From contig JAIXMN010000028.1 in NCBI GenBank assembly GCA_025716815.1, positions 310,001-374,000 of the forward strand: 64,000 bases of DNA. The letters run 5' to 3'. Below the pieces are notes generated by a model. It did not search any database and was not told the origin of the DNA. It worked only from the letters and a program-made list of their open reading frames with translations. Both the position numbers and the translations under genes were made by a program. This stretch comes from Dichotomocladium elegans. Its lineage: Eukaryota > Mucoromycota > Mucoromycetes > Mucorales > Lichtheimiaceae. This document shows, in pieces, positions 33,301-42,800 of this stretch (positions are counted from its first letter, which is position 1; each line of letters opens with the position of its first letter).

Positions 33301-35196
33301 CGTGTTTGTACCATAAGGAGAATTATTGGGTTCAGGCGTGTCGTTCACCTTTTCTTCCTTGTTCTTTGGTTGCGTGTTCCATGAGAGAACCAAACCAGTG
33401 AAACCAACTCCCATTTTGCGTGCTAAATCAAGACCAATTGTCACGGGTGCGTCACCTTCAAGTTCCAAGATGTAAAAATCATGTTTGAAATGCTTGCCAT
33501 TGTAGGTTATCGCGACGTCGGTCACCAAGCCAAGTAAGTCGGCTGTTTTATCTCGTTGAGCCAGAGAGACAGAGATATTGTGCACTGCTTTTTTATTAAA
33601 TATGATACTGCGTTCTGATTCTAGCTTTTCGATGAAAAATGGTGTGATAAACGATCTACTAGCACCTGTGTCAAAGAGGCCCAGTGTTTGTTCATTCTGT
33701 ACCATGATAGGAATCAGCAGTGAGTCATCATCGCTTGGGATGTGTGATATATGTGTTGAACGCAGAGTGTACTTACTCGTTATGTCCAATTCTTCCAAAC
33801 GGACAGGAAGGATCTCCTGAAGTATAGCTTCATCACGTTCCGACAGCTTCGATGCTGTGTTATCCATGGACTTCGGCCCAACCTTGACGCGTATGGATTT
33901 GTTTGTAATGGGTGTCTTACCCTTTCTTTTTGCCTCGAAATACTCCTGGCAGGTATGTCCCTTGGTGTAAGGTACCTTTCTGCAGTAGCGGCAAAGGTTG
34001 TTGGAGATATGTTCATACTGCGCAGTGTATGTACCGCGTCTGCCTTGTTGCAGCTGTTGTTGTACCAGCTGTTTTTGCTGTCGGAGGATGTGGCAGTCGG
34101 CCTTGGAGTGACTACCTTTCGGGTGGACTGGGCAGTCGCCGTACTTGTGCTGGCTCTGTGTTTTCGGCACCAAGCGCCGCTTCTTGTTGCTACCCTCGCG
34201 CATTTGGTACACTTCGTCAGGCCCGTCCTGTTCATCTGTTCCTTCGATGTATTCACCAAGAGTGGAGACTACTAATTGCGCCATTTCCATAATATCTGCT
34301 GGTAACATCGTTCCATAGCGTTGTGCCATGACAGGGTGAATCTTGTCCCGGATGTGTCGAGGAAAGGATGACACAAAGTCGAAGGTTAAGTCGGGTCCTT
34401 GTTGACGGCTGGCCTCTGTCGCCAATGCGATCCACTGTTCTGTGTACAGTCGCACTGACTGGCCGTTACGATACCTCTTGGAATACAGCTCGTGTCGTTT
34501 GATATATGCGTGGTAAGGATTACCATATTCCTTGTGTACCACCTTACAAGCTTGCTCCCAGGTGTAGTGCTTGTCCGCCAGTTCGCGGCGGAACCACATG
34601 GTTTGCCCTTGATCAAGACACAACCAGAAGAGTCGTTCCCAATGCTCATCTAACGACAGGCCGTGGCTCCTCAGCTGCGCCTCGAATGCCTCCGTGAACG
34701 CACGCACTGACTCGTGCACCGGTTTGCTGGTGTTGCGTACTGGACCGCCACGGAACTGCAAGGCTGGAAGCTCCTTTGGTACCAAGGTCTGTTGGCCATG
34801 CGCTATTCTTGCTCCGCGGGGTTGTAGGGCATCTCTTGTGTTCTGGTACATTTTTAGGTCGTCTAGCGCCTGCTTATGTTCCTGGCGAAGGCGGTCCCTT
34901 TCCTCTTCCGGTTCGCCTATGGAGGACATGTACTGTTCATACACCTGCTGTAGACGATTACGGAGAATTGCTTCCGTGTTGGCAGGCGTGAGTATGCGCT
35001 CCTTCGTATACGTTTCGAGTGTTAAAACTCGTTGTTTCGGTGCCTCCTCGTTGTCTTGCATCGGCGTGTCCTCATCCTGGCACTCGGGAATGGGTTCCTT
35101 ATGCACGTTCGCCTCGTGCGGGTTCGCCTCATGGTTGCGTTCGACATTGGTAACTGGGGTGATGTCAGACATGGTGGGATCAGGTAGGAAAAACAA
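30319..35196 (-). CDS. Gag-Pol polyprotein with chromodomain (1625 aa)
   Basis: The domains run in this order. The capsid region is at about residues 150-320 and a Cys/His knuckle ([15 protein letters not shown]) at 402-416. The protease has DTGA at 509-512. The reverse transcriptase spans about 690-900, with catalytic FVDD at 832-835. RNase H (TDAS near 981, TDHK near 1047) spans about 970-1095. Integrase has its HHCC finger at about 1157-1195, then catalytic D1223, D1282 and E1318. The chromodomain ([20 protein letters not shown]) lies at about 1496-1555. A basic tail follows. No stop or frameshift interrupts it and all catalytic residues are present. The ATG at codon 9 (preceded by CCACC) is a better initiation context than the first ATG. 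Gag and Pol share one frame, so their ratio must be set after translation, as in Tf1-type elements. Confidence 0.96.
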   Translation of the reverse strand: [1625 protein letters not shown]

Positions 35197-35202
35197 AGGT
35201 TT

Positions 35203-35211
35203 TCAAAGATA
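35203..35211 (-). promoter_or_regulatory. Candidate self-priming primer-binding site
   Basis: On the minus strand TATCTTTGA lies 4 nt inside the 5' LTR and is complementary to TCAAAGATA within the LTR (35261-35269). The LTR copy lies about 40 nt downstream of a TATAAAA box. No tRNA-type TGG primer site is present. Tf1/sushi elements prime with the 5' end of their own mRNA. The match here is 9 nt by eye. Confidence 0.55.
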
Positions 35212-35215
35212 AAAA

Positions 35216-35586
35216 TGAGATGGATGGATTAGAGAGAATGAAAAAAGACAACTATAAAAGTATCTTTGAGGTTGATGTTTATTCCTGAAAATAAAATAAC
35301 TCTCTTTTATAATAATTCTATTAGAACGGCGATGTAAGTGCTTAATCCTGTTAGGACGTATCGGATGAGAGCATTCTCTTTTCATTGTCCTCTTCAAGAC
35401 CAGTGATGGATCCTGGGTAGAGGAAGTACCTTTGATAGGTGCGATTGTCCTGTCACGCAAGCGGATATGAAAATATCGGTCCCTGAACATCAATGTGTTA
35501 AATTCATCATTGTCTTAGTTTCAGGATATCGGCGATAGTGATGTGAAACCGGCTAAGTTCTCTAACACGGATCAATGTTCACCACA
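35216..35586 (-). repeat. 5' LTR of the complete Gypsy element
   Basis: A 371-bp direct repeat of 29920-30290. It contains TATAAAAGAG (promoter) and AATAAA in minus-strand sense. It is followed by the TACCC target duplication. Confidence 0.95.
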
Positions 35587-35591
35587 TACCC

Positions 35592-36087
35592 TCGTATTTG
35601 TTATAATAAAATATCATCAGATTATCCTTCGTCATATATCATCCCTGGTCATCAGTTCTCTGTCTATCCGGTCTATCGATTCATACCTATCCTTTGTCCT
35701 GCCTCTTGGGCTCTGCCTTGTTCCTGGTAGCTATCCGAATTGGTGCATGCTGTGTGATTGGGAGTACCTAACACCCACCCCCCGTAGTGTAGTTCTTGTC
35801 TTGTCCTCCATCTCTTGTCCTGTCTTGTCTTGATTCTTTTCTGTCAGGCACAATTCTGGTTAGTAGTATAGTATTGTTCTCTAGAGTAGTTCCTGATCTT
35901 TCCCTCTACTCCATTGCCAGCACTATCACTGCCAACCCATTCTCGGTCTGTGCCTGCCTTCTGTTCTCCTGTCTTGTTCCTGCGCTACACTTTCTTGTCT
36001 GTCTGCCCTGTATCCGCGACAACTTTATGCTCACACTATCTATCATTCCGCACATTATTTTAGCCCTTCATTTATCATCACGTTTAG
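35592..36087. other. Pyrimidine-rich repeat debris
   Basis: No gene supported. The TCTTGTCC-type runs at 35785-35835 resemble the reverse complement of the GGACA repeat region at 23316-23390. Confidence 0.4.
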
Positions 36088-36455
36088 TGGACAGGATTTT
36101 CAAGAAAAAGTTTGCCACCAATTTTAGTTGTTGGTATAGACCATCTAGGTTTTTCGTCGTTTTTGCTTCAAATTCGAATTCAAATTTTAATATTTCGTTG
36201 CTATCTTTTTGTCAAAACTTAAAGACAATAGTAGAAGAAAGTTTCCGTCAACGCCATAGGTAAGTCTTCCTTAGCTTCTTTTTAGACCAGAATAGTTTTG
36301 GAAGGCTAAACGTTTGTGTTTGATTCAAATTTCAAAGAAAGAAGAGAAACGAAATACTGAAACTTGAATTCGAATTTGAAGTAAAAACGACGAAAAACCT
36401 AGACAGTCTATACCAACAACTAAGCTTTGTGGCAAACTTCTTCTCGAAGATCCTG
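36088..36455. repeat. Long imperfect inverted repeat (about 130-bp arms)
   Basis: The arm at about 36088-36218 is the reverse complement of about 36325-36455 with scattered differences. The longest shared stretches centre on TTTTTCGTCGTTTTT and TTAGTTGTTGGTATAGAC. The spacer is about 105 bp. A transcript through it would fold into a long hairpin. It could be a foldback/MITE element or an inverted duplication. Confidence 0.85.
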
Positions 36456-36516
36456 TATTTCTTTGGAATCTTGTTCTCCGTTAGCGTTTTTCCCTTTAGT
36501 CTATTTTTTATATGCC

Positions 36517-36881
36517 TGTCGTAGTCCTCGTGTTCATGACACTGCACTTTCACAGTCAGTAGTGAGCGGAACTGCTATTCATACAACAATTCCCGCAAGT
36601 ACGTCTTGATGCCCTGACTTCTTCCATCTCACATCTATCCAATCGGTGATTTCCTCTTAATGAAGACGGAGGGAACAATCGCCCTGAATAATAACTACAG
36701 ATGGAGAGTAGCGGAGAAGCGGTGTCAACTGCTAACACTTGTTCCGTCAAAGCTAACCTGGTCCATCCCAACGCATATAAAAAGAGAGTTGTTTTTATTC
36801 AATAAAGAGCATCCCGTCTCAAAGACTCGATTTTGACCCTTTGGTTTTCTACCCGCTACTAACTCTCAACACAACAACACA
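36517..36881 (+). repeat. Solo LTR, TSD ATGCC
   Basis: A 365-bp repeat from TGTCGTAGTCC to CAACACA, flanked by ATGCC at 36512-36516 and 36882-36886. It carries TATAAAAAGAGAG followed by AATAAAGAG. It belongs to the same family, in opposite orientation, as 38469-38767 and 38833-39135. Confidence 0.85.
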
Positions 36882-36886
36882 ATGCC

Positions 36887-37586
36887 CTCTATGCCAATCT
36901 TTCATTATTCAATTTACTTAGCAGAGATCAATCTTCTTATTCTAGAAACAACGAGTATTTAGACCACTACAGTGGAACGAATAACATCATCAATTGTCTT
37001 TCTTTTGGTCATTTCTATTTTATTTGTTGATATTCATATCATCCATCTTCAGAACCCATGGTGATTTCTTCTGTATTGAGACAGAGAAGTCAGCCTTTAT
37101 TTCGTTTGATTATACAACCTTTGAAGATTTCTTTTTTTGGGTGTATTGATTTTTGGAGTCGGTCGGCATAGTCAAAGAACCCGATTTTGCGAGCGAATAG
37201 TTTCTGTTGTGCTATCCTCTTGCCTGTTGTATCCACATTTTATATTCTTTTACTCTTATGTTACCTTATTTCGGATTACCTTTTGGTAGACCATCTCCGG
37301 AGGTTTTTTCCCTTACATACTGTACCGACGTGTCAATTCAAAACAAAAAGTGACGATATATGTTACAAATACAAAATGTTAAAGCACATGAAATCTCGCA
37401 TAATTGCCATGAGAATATGTCTCTATATATAAAATGAGAACGAGCACGCACTCATAGCACAAAATCGTGAAGCAGCAGAAGATATTCTACAGCAGATCTT
37501 ACTGATAGATATCAGTGCTTCACTATATCTACTTCATCTTGGGTGCCTAATTTAAGAAGAATGGTATGTTCATATCTGATTCCTGA
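36887..37586. other. AT-rich spacer, no gene seen
   Basis: Only one short frame (37187-37432) of low complexity. No repeat matched. Confidence 0.4.
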
Positions 37587-37591
37587 CTTGC

Positions 37592-37971
37592 CGTCATATC
37601 CACGACTATTATTCTTACCTGACAGCAGTATCCCTGGTTTACAAGGGACATCAACACTTTGTTTCACTCTTTGAGTGTTGTTATCATAATTACTCTCGCG
37701 CTATACGGATTCATAATCCATATCCCGGGCCTGTCTCAGGACGCAGTTACAGCCAGAAGGGTAAATGATGAACTTCTTTATCAACCTTTTAACTGGTCCA
37801 CCGTCCCGGGAGACCGCCTAGATGGTTATCCACACCCAGCATCCAGAGTAACCGTTTTGATAAGCACTTATAAATAGGCCCATTGTTGGCACTTAATAAA
37901 TACAATCCTTTTTCGAGTCTGACATAATCATATTCTGTCTCTTTTATTCTTTAAAACCCCTTGATTCCATA
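37592..37971 (+). repeat. Solo LTR, TSD CTTGC
   Basis: A 380-bp diverged copy of 18850-19226 in opposite orientation, flanked by CTTGC at 37587-37591 and 37972-37976. It ends ATTCCATA like the other copy. The initial T of TG has become C. A TATAAATAG box and AATAAATAC follow in order. Confidence 0.85.
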
Positions 37972-37976
37972 CTTGC

Positions 37977-38468
37977 GGCGATTCCAGCATGGAAGTTGAG
38001 TCGCCGACCTATATAGTTAAATTCTGCGTTGATTGCTGTCGATGACACCGATGTCTTTTCAGAGACGAAACTTTCAGGCTATTCGTCTCCAAAGCGACAG
38101 TTTTTCCTCAGGGGACATGTGTTTTAATTAGCAAATTATTTAACTATCAAATCGGCCATAGAACTACTATGCAGTTCATGATTTTCTTTTAACAAATTAT
38201 GGACCATCTCCCTTGAGAAGTTGAAGTCAATGCCAGCTTGCAGTGCATGAAGAAATTTATAGTATGCTCCGTTCGATGTGACCAACGAAGGTTACCACAA
38301 CGCAAGCCCGTCGACACCAAGTGGGGCACCACTTCTGAGATGTGTGCATCAGTCAAACATGCTGACATATCCGTTGTCCTTCTTTTCACCGTTATTTCTT
38401 CCGCCAGATCAACTCGTGGAAACACCGCGTCTAGACCTCATCTATTCTTTACGATGTTTACGACAGAA
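37977..38468. other. Spacer, no gene seen
   Basis: Open frames here are short and overlap on both strands. Nothing recognisable. Confidence 0.4.
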
Positions 38469-38767
38469 TGTGGTGGTCAGAGAGTTAGTCACAGGCGTTA
38501 AAACCATTAAGGCCAAGACGGAGTCTTTGAGACGGGATCCCTTTATTCAATAAAAGCAACTCTCCTTTTATATGTTTCGGACCAGGGTGGTAGTGGTAAT
38601 ACAAGCGGCAGTCATCGAGCATTGTCCCCCAACCATTACCAGTTAGCGGGCTTCGTAACGTTGGAATGGGAGGACAGTCAAGGCGTGCTGTAGAAGAGGT
38701 GGGTAAGCTGATAACCCTGCTCAGTACTGTCGGTAGAAGCGCAGTGTTATGAACAGTAGCTATGACA
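38469..38767 (-). repeat. Solo LTR without matching TSD
   Basis: A 299-bp copy (TGTGGTGG to CTATGACA) closely similar to 38833-39135. The flanking 5-mers CAGAA and CATTT differ, so the left flank was probably lost by recombination or deletion. Beyond its right end the sequence is the truncated 5' end of a LINE. Confidence 0.8.
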
Positions 38768-39176
38768 CATTTGTTGGGGCGCAAATTTCGATGGATAGGA
38801 GAAAGAGTTTTACCGAAAAAACTATTAAAGACTGTGGTGGTTAGAGAGTTAGTTGCAGGTGTTTAAACCGTAGGGGCTAAAATCGAGTCTTTGAGACGGG
38901 ATCCTCTTTATTGAATAAAAACAACTCTCTTTTTATATGATTTCGGACCAGGGTGGTAGTGGTGATACAAGCGGTAGTCATCGAGCATGGTCCTCCAATC
39001 ATTACCAGTTAGCGGGCTTCGTAACGTTGGAATGGGAGGACAGTCGAGACGTGCTGTAGAAGAGGTGGATAAGTCGATAACCCTGCTCAGTACTGTCTGT
39101 AGAAGCGCAGTGTTATGAACAGTAGGGCTATGACAAAGACCACAAATTCGTCGCGCGCGATGTTCGACAAGGTCTC
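38768..39176 (-). mobile_element. Terminal fragment of an older LINE (LINE-0), split by a solo LTR
   Basis: The pieces 38768-38832 and 39141-39176 together match the 5'-terminal about 100 bp of LINE-A and LINE-B (from TTGTTGGGGCG to GACAAGGTCTC). The coding part is missing, cut off at the solo LTR to its left. The TATATAAAG motif has decayed to CTATTAAAG. The fragment abuts a 17-nt tRNA-Asn stub, so it marks an earlier insertion at the same tRNA gene. Confidence 0.8.
38833..39135 (-). repeat. Solo LTR, TSD AAGAC
   Basis: A 303-bp LTR flanked by AAGAC at 38828-38832 and 39136-39140. Removing it joins the two halves of the LINE-0 terminus exactly as in LINE-A/B, which confirms the insertion. 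Confidence 0.92.
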
Positions 39177-39193
39177 GCTTCTATGGCGCAATT
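39177..39193 (+). pseudogene. tRNA-Asn stub (nt 1-17)
   Basis: GCTTCTATGGCGCAATT is identical to the first 17 nt of the complete tRNA-Asn at 49962. It is cut off by the 3' end of LINE-A. Confidence 0.9.
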
Positions 39194-39354
39194 GAAAAGT
39201 TATTTATTGGTTTTGGAGCATGGTTGTGGCCGGCGCCTGTGGGCATGTGGTCACTCCGTGACAGTACAGAAGGATTTCATATAAAATTAAGGTTACAATG
39301 CCGATCAGAATGGTGCATTAAAAAACCTCCCAAAATAGGAAAAGTCAACCACCT

Positions 39355-39749
39355 TGTGGTGTTTTAGTTGTTTTTTAAGTTGGACAGTTAGAATACGATG
39401 AGACTCGTGGATGTCTTTTATTCGAATGAAATCGGACTAAGATCCTCCATCGCTACACATTTATCTACTATTTATATGATTTATGGCAGAGGTCCTAATT
39501 AGGTCAACTGGCTACTCCGTCTTACACGGATACTCGGAGATGGTAGCACTATTACAGATAAGGTGCTTGTGTGTGTATCGATGACCTCTATCATACGTTA
39601 TATGTCCTTGTTCCTTTCAGACCATCCTCACGTCGGTAAAACCTCATAAAAACCCAGTGGGAGAAAAATAGAGGGAAAAAGACTGTGGAAATGGATCTGG
39701 TTATAACGCGGCGTCATGGATCCTTCAATCCGTAATCACCTATGCGACA
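39355..39749 (-). repeat. Solo LTR nested in LINE-A, TSD CACCT
   Basis: A 395-bp LTR (TGTGGTG to ATGCGACA) flanked by CACCT at 39350-39354 and 39750-39754. The uninterrupted sequence is seen in LINE-B at about 44940-44950. It belongs to the same family as 51874-52274. Confidence 0.92.
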
Positions 39750-39858
39750 CACCTGCCAAAAAAAAAAGAATATAGACCCAAAATGGGAGAAAATGAAAAT
39801 GAGAAAAAAGAGCATGTGATGCTAATACCAGACACCAAGAGAAAGGCCTCAGGTGGAG

Positions 39859-42800
39859 TTAGTCAGCCAGCTCGACGCGGGCAGCTTCAAGTGCCGCTTG
39901 AACAGCTTCAGCCATGGGAGCAGAGGGATCATCGTCGTCGTCTTCGAAATCATCAGCATCGGGGTGGCTAAGAAAGTCGACGCGGCGCAGATAGTGCAGC
40001 AAGGCTGGCCAGGCGAGCTGCCAGCGCCCGCTCTGGAGCTTGTCTGCTGATCGTGGCAGGCTGTTGATGATGTGGTCAACGGGGTGGAGCGCATTTGAGA
40101 CCGGTACAAAGCCAAAGGCGCGTTTGAGGGCCAATGCGGCCTGCTCCACCAGAGGACACTCCGTGTAGTGCGTACGCGTGGCAGCCTCAGCCCCGCAGCG
40201 GCAGTTCTTGAGCGGGAAGGAGGGAAGCCAATGGAGACGCCAGTTCACCAGGCGATGCCGATCACGTGAGGTGGCGGGGAGAAACAGCACCGGGTCAATC
40301 TGGCGCGTAGGTCGTAGGCGGGCGACAGCTGGTTTCTGGGCGCGACGCTTCTCCAGCTCAAGATCGCGGTGGTGTAGCACTGCTTCACGGACTGGATATT
40401 GAGGTGGCTCATCTGACAAAACGAGGCCACGCCAGGTGGTCCAAAGAGGGTTGGCACGCGAGATTTTACGCCACGGCTCATCGGTCCGCTGGTGTTGCAG
40501 GAAGGACAAAATGACCGCACGCAGCATTGTCGGAGTCGGTAATGCATTGCCGCGCGTCACAAACTTGACCTGCAGGATTCGCATTCGCAATGTCATTGAC
40601 GGGAGATCGGCCATCACCATTGGCACAATCGTTGGCAATCGGCGGGCAGTCGGCTGGTTCATTGCAAGCTTGACGCAGCTTTCTTGCGCCTTTTGGAGGA
40701 GGGCGAGCTGGTCGTATGTTAAGGGGGCTATGGCAAGGCCATACTCGAGAATGGGGCGAACAAAGGTACGATACGTACGCAGTGCTGCCCACAGACCGAG
40801 ACCATAACGATGCACCCCCATATGTCGGAACGTAGCCATCACACCTGTGGCCTTGCTAATGCGGTCTTGTACCAGTTGGTCGCGGTCAATGCCTTCTTTG
40901 CTGAAAGGGATGCCAAGGTATTTGAATGCTTGCACCACTGGAAGAGGCCGCGAGTACAACGTAAAAATGTCACTAGCTGGAGCATTCAGTACTGCGCATT
41001 TTTCAGGGTTCCACCGGTATCCTAGCTGGCGCGAGTGTCGCTCTGCCATGCCCAGCATGTGGCACATGTCCTCAGCAGTACCAAAGAGGGCAACGTCGTC
41101 GGCGTAGAGCAGTGCGTTGACTGGCATGATGTGGTTGTCGATCCGAGGTGGGGGCCGGCCGCCACCAGGGCTTCGATAGTAGCGGAGACGGTTGCTTGCT
41201 TCTTCAGAAACCCCCTCGAGGCTTGTTGTGCGAAGGAGGAGGGGCCGGCGCAGGTGTGCATTAACTCGGAGGGCCGTCGGGAGCGTGTCGATGAAAATGG
41301 CGTAGAGCAGAGGGCTAAGGATCGAGCCTTGCAGGACGCCTTTTGCGGGCCGGATGAAGTGCGATTGGTAGTTTTTCAGGATGACAGCCAGCTGAACATC
41401 CTCAAACAAATGACGACAGAGCCGAAAGGAAGCAGGTGGGAGGTGCCCACGCAGGTGTTCCCAGATGACCTGGCGATCCACAGAGTCATACGCCGCTTTG
41501 ATGTCGAGGAACGCAACCACTGGCCATTCACCATGCTCCTGCTGAAATCGACGCATGAGAATGTACAGCGAGAAGGCTTGGTCCAAGGCACCGCGGTTCT
41601 CCCTAAAGCCACCTTGTGCCATATCCAATGCAGGTATGTGATCGAGCAAGTGCGGCAGCAGGCATCGCTCGAGTATCTTGCGAAAGAGGCTGGTGAGACT
41701 GATCGGACGATAGTTACTCGGCTGTGAGGGATCTCCTTTCTTGTAGATGGGGACTACTTGGGCGGTCCGCCATCCAGGAGGGGTCCACGACCAGCGCCAG
41801 CACAGGGTAAACAACGCCTCCAGGAGTTTGGACAGAGGGATGGCGATGGGCTTGAGCATTGCCCCAGTGATGTGATCGCTTCCGGGGGCTTTCCGCGACG
41901 GCATTTGCTTGATGATAGCACGAATGTCCGAGGCATTAAAGGGCGATATGCCAAGCAGGGATGGGTCGATGGCTGCAGGAGGGGTGGAGTCTACCAAACG
42001 ATTTCCGCCAAAAACTTGCTCGAGATGAGTTGCCATGCTGGAGGCAGCGTGCAGTGGACCATCAGGATGGGAGAGGGTGGTGGGGGCAGTACGGCTGCGG
42101 CGCATGCGCTTGAGGACGGCATTGACCTCGCCTTGTGTTCGCTGTTCCATGGCTTTGCAAAATTGCTTCCACTGTTGGCGGCGTGTCAATCTTAGTTCCC
42201 TTCCGAAGGCTTTCTTCGCGGCCTGGAACCGATTCCACAGCATGGAGCGATTGACTAGGTCACCAGGGGCGTTTCGCCAGCGGCGGTATTCTTCTTCACG
42301 TCGATCTGCGAGACGCTGGAGCTCGTCATTCCAGAACCATTTCCAGTGACGAGGTCGCATCTTTTCACGCGTGACGCTCGCATCCAAGGCGGACTGGATG
42401 CTGGCGGTGATCCGGTCACCGAAATCCTCTATTAGGTGACGATGGCAGATATGAAACTCGTCGGTCAGATGTGAGAGAATCTCGTCAAGCAGAGGATCTG
42501 TTGCGATGGTGAACTTGTCGATGAAAAGAGCCATGATATCCGGGTCGTTGAGTCGTTGTAGCCGCCAATGTTGCCGGGGCGCTGTAGGTTCTGGTAGTGT
42601 TGTTAGAGGCGTGACTGTCCAGAACGAGAAGACACACAGGTGGTGGTCTGAGTTGAGAGAGACATCGCTGCAGATCACCAGGGACGGATCTCTTACAGCT
42701 AACCGGTTTGAGATGAACAGGTCGATGATGCTCGTGCCCAGGGCAGATGCAAATGTGGGCTGGCCATAGGTGAGTGAACCATTCCAGATATGCAAGCCAT

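Larger units (their letters stand above)
29920..35586 (-). mobile_element. Complete, young chromodomain Ty3/Gypsy retrotransposon
   Basis: The 5667-bp element has 371-bp LTRs at both ends that appear identical by eye. It has a 5-bp target duplication, TACCC (29915-29919 and 35587-35591), one uninterrupted gag-pol ORF and a polypurine tract next to the 3' LTR. The single-ORF layout plus C-terminal chromodomain fits the chromovirus group (Tf1/sushi-like), which target chromatin through the chromodomain. LTR identity implies a very recent insertion. Confidence 0.95.

Noticed and set aside
30652..35212. Many plus-strand ORFs across the Gypsy element, for example 34694-35212
   Set aside because: Antisense shadows of the 1625-codon gag-pol frame.
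38464..38772. Target-site duplication for the solo LTR 38469-38767
   Set aside because: The flanking 5-mers CAGAA and CATTT do not match. The right flank is LINE-0 sequence, so one side has been lost.
41035..41727. 230-codon plus-strand ORFs within LINE-A and LINE-B (41035-41727, 46228-46920)
   Set aside because: They are antisense to the reverse transcriptase domain. They are open because of the GC-rich coding strand and have no domain of their own.
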